From: Bacillota bacterium
Lineage (GTDB): Bacteria; Bacillota; Clostridia; Oscillospirales; Ruminococcaceae
DNA: 23,800 nucleotides
Direction: 5' to 3'
Assembly (NCBI GenBank): GCA_029550985.1
Contig: JAKPGH010000254.1
Location: 1 to 23,800 of the forward strand
Positions within the stretch are counted from its first letter, which is position 1. Every line of letters starts with the position of its first letter. This document shows positions 14,468 to 22,529 of the stretch, one piece after another. The notes beneath the pieces are model-generated. The model had not been told where the DNA came from. It did no database searches and saw nothing but the letters and a program-made list of their open reading frames with translations. Made by a program: the position numbers and the translations under genes.

Positions 14468-15076
14468 TCAGGGCTTTCGATACAAGCCGTGAGTGACAAT
14501 GTACTCCCAGACGTCGGGGTGAAGCAGGCGGGACACATCCTCGCCGGCGGCAATCATCTGCCGGACCTGGGTGGAGCTGAGGGGCTGGGCTTGGATGTTG
14601 ATGAGAACGCACCGGGCTCCCTGATTTTCCAGCACCTGCCGGTGGATTTCCATCAAGGTCAGTTCCCCCTGCTCCCGCTCGGCGGCGCACAAAGTGGCCA
14701 TTTTGAAGATTTCGGGAGCCAGCCTCCAATCCTGCACCGTCATAAACATGTCGCTGCCCATGATGAGATAAAGCTCGGCGCCGGGGTACTTTTCCTGAAT
14801 GTGGCGCAGGGTTTTGTAGGTGTAGCTCTTGCCCTTCTGCTGAATTTCAAAGTCGGTGACGTGGAACAGGGGCAGGTCTTTGGTGGCGAGGCGGCACATG
14901 GCCAGCCGGTCCTCGCCGGAGGCCAGATTGTCCACCTGTTTGTGAGGAGGAATGTAGGAAGGAACGATCACCACCCGGTCCAGTTTCAGCTGGTCGGCGT
15001 ATTCCCGGGCAAGGTAGAGGTGAGAGTTGTGAATGGGATTAAAGGTTCCCCCAAAGACACCAATCTTCATGGCCAC
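14468..15076 (-). CDS. nadD: Nicotinate-nucleotide adenylyltransferase
   Basis: NadD transfers AMP from ATP to nicotinate mononucleotide in NAD synthesis. The 202-residue protein has the nucleotidyltransferase motif GGTFNPIHNSHLYLA near residues 9-23, with His16 and His19. It also has VPSYIPPHK, the substrate region TDFEIQQKGKSYTYKTL, IMGSDMF, and the C-terminal PLSSTQVR corresponding to the ISSTxxR ATP loop. The usual HxGH reads HNSH here. The start is taken as GTG 15076 because AAAGGAGG is 8 bases upstream; the ATG at 15070 is also possible and gives the more familiar MKIGVFGG. A hairpin precedes it, so it may be transcribed separately from yhbY; a TTGACA is present upstream but has no good -10 partner. 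Confidence 0.95.
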   Translation of the reverse strand: MAMKIGVFGGTFNPIHNSHLYLAREYADQLKLDRVVIVPSYIPPHKQVDNLASGEDRLAMCRLATKDLPLFHVTDFEIQQKGKSYTYKTLRHIQEKYPGAELYLIMGSDMFMTVQDWRLAPEIFKMATLCAAEREQGELTLMEIHRQVLENQGARCVLINIQAQPLSSTQVRQMIAAGEDVSRLLHPDVWEYIVTHGLYRKP

Positions 15077-15121
15077 AGCGTTTGCCTCCTTTGCATGTTG
15101 TCTCAGTTCTCGCTGTCAATA

Positions 15122-15180
15122 CAATTCCCGAAACCTGCCGGAAAAGAGGAAAACCTCTTCCCGGCAGGTTCCAATTCCCG
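15122..15180. repeat. Long hairpin flanked by 9-bp direct repeats, between yhbY and nadD
   Basis: The inverted repeat spans 15132-15170: AACCTGCCGG pairs with CCGGCAGGTT and AAGAGG pairs with CCTCTT around an AAAA loop, with a small internal bulge. The sequence CAATTCCCG occurs on both sides, at 15122-15130 and 15172-15180. The stem follows yhbY and could act as a terminator, although its T run on the minus strand is poor (TTTC). The direct repeats resemble a target-site duplication, but this is speculative. Confidence 0.6.
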
Positions 15181-15194
15181 TTTCCGGCGAGCTG

Positions 15195-15485
15195 TTATGG
15201 CAGTGGAATGAGGTTCTTTTCGGGGTTGTTGCGGTACAGGACAAACTTGGTGCCGATGACCTGCACCACGTCGGCGGAAAGCTCCTCGGCCAGCTGATGG
15301 GCCACTTCCCTCGGCGAAAGCTCGCAGGTGGGCAGCACCCGCATCTTAATCAGCTCCCGGGCGGTGAGGGCGTCGTCCACCTGCTTGCGCAAAGCGTCTC
15401 CGATTCCGCCTTTGCCCACCTGCAGAATGGTGTCGATGGAATTGGCCATGCCCCGCAGGGCAGCTCGTTGTTTCGTCGTAATCAT
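15195..15485 (-). CDS. yhbY: CRS1/YhbY-family ribosome assembly RNA-binding protein
   Basis: A 96-residue single-domain CRM protein (YhbY, called YqeI in Bacillus subtilis) that associates with pre-50S particles. The motif VGKGGIGDALRKQVDDALTARELIKMRV carries the GxxG loop (GKGG) typical of the KH-like CRM domain. The N-terminus MITTKQRAALRGMANSID and the end TKFVLYRNNPEK are also family hallmarks. The start at ATG 15485 has GAAGGAG 5 bases upstream. It lies between rdgB (69 bases upstream) and nadD, within the group yhbY, nadD, yqeK, rsfS. A strong hairpin follows its stop codon. Confidence 0.95.
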   Translation of the reverse strand: MITTKQRAALRGMANSIDTILQVGKGGIGDALRKQVDDALTARELIKMRVLPTCELSPREVAHQLAEELSADVVQVIGTKFVLYRNNPEKNLIPLP

Positions 15486-15554
15486 ATAGGCTCCTTCGCA
15501 ATAGAAGTTTTATGTTTTATGAAATGTCGGTAGGCAGGCTGTCAAAATCAAAAG

Positions 15555-16163
15555 TCAGTTTTGCAGTTGCCGAGATTGGAGGGTCGCCTCCAGAAGCTGC
15601 GCGAAAGCCCGCAGCGCCTTGCCCCGATGGGACACCGCGTCCTTTTCTTCATCCGAAAGCTCGGCCATGCTTCGCCCTTCCCGGTAAAGAATGGGGTCGT
15701 AGCCGAAGCCGTTGGTGCCCCGGGGCTGGTAGCCGATGACGCCTTCGCAGTGGCCCTCCGCCCGCAGGACGGTGTCCTTGTCCAGCACGCAGCAGATGGA
15801 GCAGGTAAAGCGGGCGGTGCGCCGCTCCTCGGGCACTCCCTCCAGCTCCGCCACCAGAGCGGCCATTTTCTCGGCGTATGATGTATTTTCCCCATGATAC
15901 CGGGCGGAATATACCCCGGGACGCCCTCCCAAAGCGTCGACACAAAGGCCGGAATCGTCGGCGAGGGAAGGTTTTCCGGTGGCTTCAAAAAATGCCTTTG
16001 CCTTCAAATATGCGTTTTCGGCAAACATGTTTCCCGTTTCCTCCACTTCCACCTTCACGCCCAGCTCCCGGGGAGAAATGACCTGAATCCCCAGGGGGGC
16101 GAGAATGCGGGCAAACTCCTCCAGCTTGTGGGGATTTCCGGTTGCCGCCACCATCGAAATCAT
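15555..16163 (-). CDS. rdgB: XTP/dITP diphosphatase (RdgB/HAM1 family)
   Basis: This house-cleaning enzyme hydrolyses dITP, ITP and XTP to monophosphates so that deaminated purines are not built into nucleic acids. The 202-residue protein has the family motifs in order: ATGNPHKLEEF at residues 7-17, the metal and catalytic LADDSGLCVDALGGRPGVYSAR at about 67-88, GTNGFGYDPI, and the C-terminal VSHRGKAL. The start is ATG 16163, with AGGAGG 7 bases upstream. It overlaps the ftsY stop codon by 4 bases (ATGA). The length is typical. The pairing with ftsY suggests they share the smc-ftsY transcript. Confidence 0.96.
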   Translation of the reverse strand: MISMVAATGNPHKLEEFARILAPLGIQVISPRELGVKVEVEETGNMFAENAYLKAKAFFEATGKPSLADDSGLCVDALGGRPGVYSARYHGENTSYAEKMAALVAELEGVPEERRTARFTCSICCVLDKDTVLRAEGHCEGVIGYQPRGTNGFGYDPILYREGRSMAELSDEEKDAVSHRGKALRAFAQLLEATLQSRQLQN

Positions 16164-17104
16164 CGGGATTCCTCCTGGGATTCTTCCCCTGTCTCCACCG
16201 GCACGAACAAGGCGGCGGCAAACTGGGCGGGGTCGAAGGGCCGCAAATCGTCGATGCCCTCTCCCACGCCGATGAACTTGATGGGCACCTGCACTTCCTC
16301 CTTGATGCCGATGACCACGCCTCCCTTGGCGGTGCCGTCCAGCTTGGTGAGCACCACGCCGGTCAGGCCGGTGGCCTCCTTAAACTGCTTGGCCTGATTG
16401 AGGGCGTTCTGGCCGGTGGTGGCGTCCAGCACCAGCAGCACCTCCACGTCGGCGCCCGGCAGCTCCCGGTCAATGACCCGGCGGATTTTGGCAAGCTCGT
16501 CCATCAAGTGCTTTTTGTTGTGGAGCCGCCCCGCCGTATCGCAGATGATGACATCCCTGCCCCGGGCTTTGCCCGCCTGCAGGGAGTCGAACACCACCGC
16601 CGCGGGGTCGGAGCCTTCGCTCTGCTTGACGATTTCCACATCGGCGCGTTTGGCCCAGATTTCCAGCTGCTCAATGGCGGCAGCCCGGAAGGTGTCGGCG
16701 GCGCAGAGCAGAACGCTCTTGCCCTGTTGTTTCAGCAGCAGGGAAAGCTTGCCGATGGTGGTGGTTTTGCCCACGCCGTTGACGCCGATGACCAAAATGA
16801 CGGAGGGTTTGGTGCTGAGCTTGAGGGAGCAGTCCCCTTCCAGCATCTCCGCCACAATGTCGGCTAACATTTGTTTGAGCTGACTAGGGTCGGTGACGCC
16901 GGTCCGCTTGATTCGCTCCCGCAGCTTCTGGATGATGCGGGAGGCGGTCACGGCGCCCACGTCCGCCAGAATCAGGCTCTCCTCCAGTTCGTCCATCAAG
17001 TCGTCGTCGATGGTGGTAAAGGAGTGAACAATCAAATCCATCTGTTGGGAAAAACTTTCTCTCGTCTTTTTCAGCCCTTGGCTGATTTTCGAAAATAAGC
17101 CCAC
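16160..17104 (-). CDS. ftsY: Signal recognition particle receptor FtsY
   Basis: FtsY is the GTPase receptor that docks SRP-ribosome complexes at the membrane. The 314-residue protein has an N domain (about residues 1-90) followed by the G domain: P-loop GVNGVGKTTT (107-116), DTFRAAAIEQL, DTAGR (189-193) with HNKKHLMDEL, TKLDGTAKGG (253-262) and GVGEGIDDLRPFD. The long acidic A domain of Escherichia coli is missing, which is normal in Firmicutes. Membrane binding is probably through the N-terminal helix (MGLFSKISQGLKKTRESF). The start is GTG 17104, with GGAGG 7 bases upstream. It begins 51 bases after the smc stop in the conserved rnc, smc, ftsY order, and overlaps rdgB by 4 bases. Confidence 0.97.
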   Translation of the reverse strand: MGLFSKISQGLKKTRESFSQQMDLIVHSFTTIDDDLMDELEESLILADVGAVTASRIIQKLRERIKRTGVTDPSQLKQMLADIVAEMLEGDCSLKLSTKPSVILVIGVNGVGKTTTIGKLSLLLKQQGKSVLLCAADTFRAAAIEQLEIWAKRADVEIVKQSEGSDPAAVVFDSLQAGKARGRDVIICDTAGRLHNKKHLMDELAKIRRVIDRELPGADVEVLLVLDATTGQNALNQAKQFKEATGLTGVVLTKLDGTAKGGVVIGIKEEVQVPIKFIGVGEGIDDLRPFDPAQFAAALFVPVETGEESQEESR

Positions 17105-17155
17105 GGTAAAACCTCCGGGAAATATATTTTAAAATTTATATTTTGTAAGCCAACA

Positions 17156-20100
17156 TCAAGAAATGCCCAGGGTTGCCTCCACTTCCTCCACCTTCAGCTC
17201 CAGCACTTTGGAGACGCCTTCCTCCTGCATGGTGACGCCGTAGAGGACGTCGGCTTCCTCCATGGTGCCCCGCCGGTGAGTGATGGCGATAAACTGGGTT
17301 TTGTCCGACATTCTGCGCAGGTAGTTTGCAAACTTCGCCACGTTGACGTCGTCCAGGGCGGCCTCAATTTCGTCCAACAGGCAGAAGGGAGAGGGCCGCA
17401 CCTTGAGGATGGCAAAGTAGATGGCGATGGCCACAAAGGCCTGCTCTCCGCCGGACAGCAGCGACAGGTTCTTGATGATTTTGCCGGGCGGCTGGACGTA
17501 AATTTCCACGCCCGATTCCAGCACGTCCTCTTCGCCGGTCAGGGTCAGCTCGGCTTTTCCTCCCCCGAACAGCTCCACAAAAATCTGGGAAAAGTGGTAG
17601 GACACCTTTTGGAAGGTTTCGGTAAAGAGGGTGCGCATCTCCTGGGTCAAATCGTCGATGAGCTTGAGCAGCTGCTTTTTGGACTGCTCCACGTCCGCCA
17701 CCTGCCGGGAGAGAAACTCGTACCGCTCCCCTACCTGCCGGTATTCCTCGATGGCGGCCACGTTGACGGAGCCCAGCGCCTTGATTTTGCTGCGCAGTTC
17801 CGACAGGCGGCGCTGGGCCTTTTCCCTGCTTGGCAGCTCCACCACCAGCTCCATGGCCTGGGAGCGGGTCAGCTCGTACTCGTTCCACAGTTTGGCGATG
17901 ATGCCGTCGTACTCGCTTCGCAGGGATTGCTGCCTGGCCTCCAGGGCGGTCAGCTCCCGGCCCACCTCCTCCTTTTGGGCCGCCGTCGCCCGGTCGGCCG
18001 CATGGAGTTCGGTAATCTGCTTTTCCACCTCGTTGCGCTGGACAATGAGGGCGGAGATTTTCTCCTCCAGCTGGGCTTTTTCCTGCGCTTCCCGCTCCAT
18101 CAAAGCGCCCAGCTCCTGGATTTTGGCGAGAATTTCCTGGTTCTGTTTTTCCAGTGCCGCCTTTCTGGCGGTCAGCTCCTGGGCTCGAAGCCCCGCGTTT
18201 TCCAGGGTACTGCGGGCCTGTTCCAGCTCCTGCGCCAGCAGCTGGGTATCCTTTTCCGCCGTTAGCCGGAGCATCCGCTGTTCGTTCAGCGCGTCGGCGG
18301 CAGCCTGCGCGCCAACGGCCAGCATGTCCCGCCGACTTCGCACCGATTCCACCTGCTCCGACAAAGCGGCGAGCTGTTGCTCCAGCTCCTCCACCAGCCG
18401 CCCGGCGGTGACTTCCTCGTTCCGCAGGCTTTCCAGCCGAGCGGTGAGGGTTTCCAGCTCCTTCCTGGCCAAAGCCCGGTTCTGCCTGGCCCCTTCCAGA
18501 TTCTTGCGGAGCTGCTCCGCCGTCGCCTGCAGGCGGACCATTTCCTCCTGGGCGGTTTTGATTTCCCCGTCGATGCCGCTGACGGCGGCCTCCACGGCGG
18601 AAAGCTCTTCGGCGAGGGACTTGCGGGCCGGCTCCAGCGCGGCGGCCTGTTGTTCCAGCTCCCGAGCTTTTTGATGGAGCAGCTCGATTTCCCTTCGGCG
18701 GCCAAGGGCGCCGGTTCCCCGGGCAGAGGAGCCTCCGGTAAAGGAGCCTCCCGCATGAATGACCTGGCCGTCCAAGGTGACCACCCGCACCGAGTAGCCG
18801 CTGGCTCTGGCAATGTGGTTGGCGCAGTCCAAATCTTCGGCCACGCAAACCCGGCCCAGAAGCTGTTCCACCACCTTTTGCAGCCGGGGCTCCGCCTGCA
18901 CCAAATCGGCGGCGACACCGATGTAGCCCTCCTGCTCTTCCAAGGCGGCAAGGTTGGTCAGGCGGCCCCCCTTGACGGTGTTGAGAGGCAGAAAGGTCGC
19001 TCTGCCCGCTTTGGCGCTTTGGAGCATCCCAATGGCCCGTTTTGCCACCCGGTCGTCTTCCACCACAATGTTCTGCATGGCGGCCCCCAAAGCGGTTTCG
19101 ATGGCTAAGGTATACTCGTCCTTTGTGGAGACAAGGGAGCTGACCGGGCCGATGACGCCGCGGATGGCCCCCCGTTCCGCCTGGCCGAGTATGTATTTCA
19201 CGCTTCCGGCAAAGCCTTCCATGCTCTTTTCCATATCCTCCAGGAGCTTGGCCCGGCGGCGGGCGTCCTGCGCCTGGCTTTGCAGGCTTTGGATGTTGTC
19301 CAGAAGCTCCTGCAGGGATTTTTTGCGGCTTTCCCCTTTGAGCTGGTAGCCCCGTTTGGAGTTTTCCAACTCCCGAATCTTTTCCTCTTCCTCGGCTCTT
19401 TGGGCGCTGCACTCGGCGATGGCCTCTTCCAGCTCCGCCACCGCCTTGTCGTAGCTGCCGCTGCTCTGGCGCAGAGCATCCAGTCGGGCGGTGCTCTCCG
19501 CCAGCACGGTGCCGGAGGACGCCAGCATCAGCTTGGCCTCCTGCAGGGCGTTCTGCACCGAATCCCGGCGAACCTGCAGGGCCTCCAGCTCCTGGTTGAC
19601 CTTTGCCACCTGCTCCCGCTGCTGCGCCAGGCGCTCCTCGGCGGCTTCCAGTTTAACGGACAGGGCCGCCAGTTCCTTTTGGGCCTCCGCCAGCTCCTGT
19701 TCCTTTTCCTGCACCCGGGCTTTGAGAGCGTCGCTGCCCTGCCCGGAGGTTGCCAGCTCCTCTTCCACCTCGGCAATGCTCTGCCGATTGTGGCGGATGT
19801 CGTTTTCCAGCACCGCCACCTGGGCCTGATGGGCGGCCATCTGCTCCTCGATGGCTTTGACGGCGGCCCGCTTTTCCTCCACCTCGGCTCCCAGGCTCTG
19901 CACCTTGAGGTAGGCGGCATCCATTTCCCGCTGGCGCTCTTCGCTTTCCCGCTCCAAGGCTTCATACCGGTTTTTGGCCAGATAGAGCTTGTCCTCTTCG
20001 GCGGAAAGCTGCTCTTTCAGCTGGTCCAGGTTTTGCATCCACAGGGAAATTTCCAGGCTCTTCTTTTCCTCGCTGTAGGCAAGGAACTCCTTTGCCTTGT

Positions 20101-20728
20101 CGCTTTGCTCTTTCAGGGTGCCCACCCGGTCCTCCAACTCCGCCAGAATGTCCCGCAGGCGGACGAGGTTTTCCTCCGCCTGCTCCAGGCGGCGCTCCGC
20201 TTCCTCCTTGCGGTAGCGGAACTTGGAGATGCCGGCGGCCTCCTCAAAAATCTCCCGGCGCTGGGTGGGCTTGGCGGACACGATTTCGCTGATTTTTCCC
20301 TGGCCGATGATGGAGTAACCGTCCCGTCCAAGGCCCGTGTCCATAAACAGCTCTAAAATATCCTTCAGGCGGACCATGACGCCGCCGATGCGGTATTCGC
20401 TCTCCCCCGAGCGGTACAGGCGACGGGAAACTGTCACCTCCTCCGGCTGGTCCGGCAACTGGTGGTCGGAATTGTCGATGACCAGCTGCACATGGGCATA
20501 TCCCACCGGTTTTCGGTTCTGGGTTCCCCCAAAGATGACGTCCTCCATTCTGCCGCCCCGCAAGGTTTTGCTGCTCTGCTCCCCAAGGACCCAGCGCAAC
20601 GCATCGGCAATGTTGCTCTTGCCGCTGCCATTGGGCCCCACCACGGCGGTGATGGGACGTTCAAAGGTCAGCTCGGTTTTGTCGGGAAAGGACTTGAACC
20701 CCTGAATTTCCAACTTGCGCAGGCGCAA
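17156..20728 (-). CDS. smc: Chromosome segregation protein SMC
   Basis: SMC forms the core of bacterial condensin with ScpA and ScpB and organises and segregates the chromosome. The 1190-residue protein is full length. The N-terminal head has GPNGSGKS (31-38) and the Q-loop region. A long coiled coil follows, rich in Glu, Gln, Ala and Leu. The hinge lies at about residues 510-660 and includes GFAGSVKYILGQAERGAIRG and GGSFTGGSS. A second coil leads to the C-terminal head with LSGGEQAFVAIA (from about 1091) and CLLDEIEAALDDVN (Walker B, about 1116-1129). The signature reads LSGGEQ rather than the common LSGGER or LSGGEK. The start is TTG 20728, with AGGAGG 8 bases upstream; no ATG fits the conserved MRLRKLEIQGFKSF. 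ftsY follows after 51 bases. Confidence 0.98.
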   Translation of the reverse strand: MRLRKLEIQGFKSFPDKTELTFERPITAVVGPNGSGKSNIADALRWVLGEQSSKTLRGGRMEDVIFGGTQNRKPVGYAHVQLVIDNSDHQLPDQPEEVTVSRRLYRSGESEYRIGGVMVRLKDILELFMDTGLGRDGYSIIGQGKISEIVSAKPTQRREIFEEAAGISKFRYRKEEAERRLEQAEENLVRLRDILAELEDRVGTLKEQSDKAKEFLAYSEEKKSLEISLWMQNLDQLKEQLSAEEDKLYLAKNRYEALERESEERQREMDAAYLKVQSLGAEVEEKRAAVKAIEEQMAAHQAQVAVLENDIRHNRQSIAEVEEELATSGQGSDALKARVQEKEQELAEAQKELAALSVKLEAAEERLAQQREQVAKVNQELEALQVRRDSVQNALQEAKLMLASSGTVLAESTARLDALRQSSGSYDKAVAELEEAIAECSAQRAEEEEKIRELENSKRGYQLKGESRKKSLQELLDNIQSLQSQAQDARRRAKLLEDMEKSMEGFAGSVKYILGQAERGAIRGVIGPVSSLVSTKDEYTLAIETALGAAMQNIVVEDDRVAKRAIGMLQSAKAGRATFLPLNTVKGGRLTNLAALEEQEGYIGVAADLVQAEPRLQKVVEQLLGRVCVAEDLDCANHIARASGYSVRVVTLDGQVIHAGGSFTGGSSARGTGALGRRREIELLHQKARELEQQAAALEPARKSLAEELSAVEAAVSGIDGEIKTAQEEMVRLQATAEQLRKNLEGARQNRALARKELETLTARLESLRNEEVTAGRLVEELEQQLAALSEQVESVRSRRDMLAVGAQAAADALNEQRMLRLTAEKDTQLLAQELEQARSTLENAGLRAQELTARKAALEKQNQEILAKIQELGALMEREAQEKAQLEEKISALIVQRNEVEKQITELHAADRATAAQKEEVGRELTALEARQQSLRSEYDGIIAKLWNEYELTRSQAMELVVELPSREKAQRRLSELRSKIKALGSVNVAAIEEYRQVGERYEFLSRQVADVEQSKKQLLKLIDDLTQEMRTLFTETFQKVSYHFSQIFVELFGGGKAELTLTGEEDVLESGVEIYVQPPGKIIKNLSLLSGGEQAFVAIAIYFAILKVRPSPFCLLDEIEAALDDVNVAKFANYLRRMSDKTQFIAITHRRGTMEEADVLYGVTMQEEGVSKVLELKVEEVEATLGIS

Positions 20729-20856
20729 TCGCTTTTCCTCCTGTCGGTGATTGAGTTGGGTAACGCCTTCTTATTTGGAATCGTCCTGCTGATCGGAATG
20801 GCTCCGAATAACGGAAGCATTCCCATCGGCAGGCTTGGGACGAAATCAAGGTACTG

Positions 20857-21855
20857 CTAACATTCCACCCGAAGCTGCAACGGTTTGAGAAGGGCATCGG
20901 TCCGGATGGAGCACCGGTAGCCCAAGGCTTCCAGACGCTTTAAATTGCGGCGGTTTTGCCCCGCCATTTTGCTCTGGCTGCCGGGAGCCACGTACAGGGT
21001 AACGGACCCCGGAGCGGCCTGTCGCCGGGCAAGCTGCTCCAATGCGGCATCCAACAGGATTTTACCTTCGCAGAGTTCCCGCAGGGCGGGATGATAGGGC
21101 CCTGCCACCAGGCGCTCCTGCAACTTGGCCTCCTGATGCAGTCCCAGCCGGATAACCGGAATGTTCCGCTCCTGGAAATAGAGCAACAGCCGGGCGCAAA
21201 GCTCCACCGTCTCCTCCAGGGTTGGGGGTTGGTACCTTCCTTCCCGGTAAAGCCGGGCAAGCTCCGTGCCCTCCAGGGTCAAAGCGGGGTAAATTCGCAT
21301 GGTGTCCGGTTGGAGAGCGGTAAGTCGCCGGGCGGTTTCCAGAGAGCCTTCCGGGGCATCTCCGGGCAGCCCCGTCATCATCTGAAGCCCCAGGGAAAAC
21401 CCCGCTTCCCGAATCAGGCGGGAAGCCCGTTCCACGTCGGCGGCGGTGTGGCCCCGCTGAGCTAAAGAAAGCACCCGGTCGTCCATGCTCTGGGCCCCCA
21501 GCTCAATGGCGGTGACACCGAATTCTTTCAGCTCCGCCAGAATTTCCCCGCTGACGGCGTCGGGGCGGGTGGAAAGGCGAATGCCCCGAAAATGGGGGCG
21601 ATAGGGCTGAACCGCCCGCAACAACCCGCGGCGGTACGCGGCGTCGATGGCGGTAAAGCTTCCGCCAAAAAAGGCGATTTCTGCACAGCAGGATTTTTCG
21701 CCCATCTGCTCCAGCGCCCGGTCCAGAATATTTGTCACCTCTTGCGGGGTGGGAGCCTTTTGACGGCCGGAGATGGCGCGCTGGTCGCAAAAAGTGCAGG
21801 TGTGGGGACAGCCCTGGTGGGGGACGAAGATGGCGATGTTGGCGTGGGTTTTCAA
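20857..21855 (-). CDS. Radical SAM protein (Elp3/CPO-like family)
   Basis: A 332-residue radical SAM enzyme. The cluster-binding motif is CPHTCTFC (CX3CX2C), preceded by IAIFVPHQG and followed by FFGGSFTAID, a glycine-rich SAM-binding region. Later segments, ELGAQSMDDRVL, LGLQMMTGLPGD and IYPALTLEGTELARLYREG, match the Elp3-like B12-independent radical SAM group. No acetyltransferase domain follows, so it is not a full Elp3. I know of no assigned reaction. The start is TTG 21855, which overlaps the rnc stop codon as TTGA; no ATG lies nearby and a GGAG is about 11 bases upstream. It sits between rnc and smc, an arrangement I recall from other Clostridia, suggesting a housekeeping RNA- or translation-related role. 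A 128-base gap separates it from smc. Confidence 0.85.
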   Translation of the reverse strand: MKTHANIAIFVPHQGCPHTCTFCDQRAISGRQKAPTPQEVTNILDRALEQMGEKSCCAEIAFFGGSFTAIDAAYRRGLLRAVQPYRPHFRGIRLSTRPDAVSGEILAELKEFGVTAIELGAQSMDDRVLSLAQRGHTAADVERASRLIREAGFSLGLQMMTGLPGDAPEGSLETARRLTALQPDTMRIYPALTLEGTELARLYREGRYQPPTLEETVELCARLLLYFQERNIPVIRLGLHQEAKLQERLVAGPYHPALRELCEGKILLDAALEQLARRQAAPGSVTLYVAPGSQSKMAGQNRRNLKRLEALGYRCSIRTDALLKPLQLRVEC

Positions 21856-22529
21856 TGTCCCATCAGCTCCAAAGCTTCCTTGGCGGCGGCCTGTTCGGCG
21901 GCCTTTTTGCTGCGCCCCTCCCCTTTTCCAATGATGTTGGAGTTGAGCAGCACCTCCACCACAAACCGCTTGTCGTGGTCGGGGCCGCTTTCCTCCACCA
22001 ACCGGTAGGACAGCAGCTCTCCCGGGTTTTTCTGCACAATCTCCTGCAACTGGGTTTTGTAGTCGGTAAACCCCTGGTCTATCTCCCCTTGCAGAGCCCG
22101 CTCCACAAAGGGAAGGATAAACTTCCGGGCCTGCTCGATGCCGCCGTCCAGATAGATGGCGGCAATCAGGGCCTCAAAGGCGTCCGCCAGCACCGACGGG
22201 CGGTCCCGCCCACCGGTGATTTCCTCCCCCCGTCCCAAAAGGAGATGTTCGCCCAGGCCGATTTCCCGCGCAAAGCCGCAAAGGCTTTTTTCGCAAACCA
22301 GGGCCGAACGGGTGCGGGTCAAATCCCCTTCCGCCATGTGGAAGTGCTGAAAGAGGTAGTCGCTGACCACGATGGAGAGGACAGCGTCCCCCAAAAACTC
22401 CAGCCGCTCGTTGCTTTCGGCGCTTCTGGTTTCGTTGGCATAAGAGGAATGGGTCATCGCCAGTCGCAGGTTTCCTTTGTTCTGGAAGGAATAGTGTATC
22501 TTGCGTTCCAAACCGGTCATGTCACTCAT
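21852..22529 (-). CDS. rnc: Ribonuclease III
   Basis: RNase III cleaves double-stranded RNA in rRNA maturation and mRNA decay. The 225-residue protein has the nuclease domain signature NERLEFLGDAVLSIVVSDYLF at about residues 40-60, with the catalytic acidic residues there and in ADAFEALIAAIYLDGG. A C-terminal double-stranded-RNA binding domain runs from about residue 155 (DYKTQLQEIVQKN) to GRSKKAAEQAAAKEAL. The start is uncertain: ATG 22529 overlaps plsX by 8 bases, and the nearest strong GGAGGGGG is about 15 bases away. ATG 22520 would use a GAG just upstream. Both give a complete enzyme. It overlaps the radical SAM gene by 4 bases. The usual acpP gene is not between plsX and rnc. Confidence 0.96.
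   Translation of the reverse strand: MSDMTGLERKIHYSFQNKGNLRLAMTHSSYANETRSAESNERLEFLGDAVLSIVVSDYLFQHFHMAEGDLTRTRSALVCEKSLCGFAREIGLGEHLLLGRGEEITGGRDRPSVLADAFEALIAAIYLDGGIEQARKFILPFVERALQGEIDQGFTDYKTQLQEIVQKNPGELLSYRLVEESGPDHDKRFVVEVLLNSNIIGKGEGRSKKAAEQAAAKEALELMGH

Noticed and set aside
15077..15121. Promoter for nadD built on TTGACA
   Set aside because: The TTGACA is present near 15114-15119, but no acceptable -10 sequence lies 16-18 bases downstream.
20748..20860. A short hydrophobic plus-strand peptide frame (ELGNAFLFGIVLLIGMAPNN) in the gap before smc
   Set aside because: It has no ribosome binding site and no promoter, and the start would be a lone GTG. It is probably chance or an unrecognisable remnant; the gap otherwise holds only the smc ribosome binding site.
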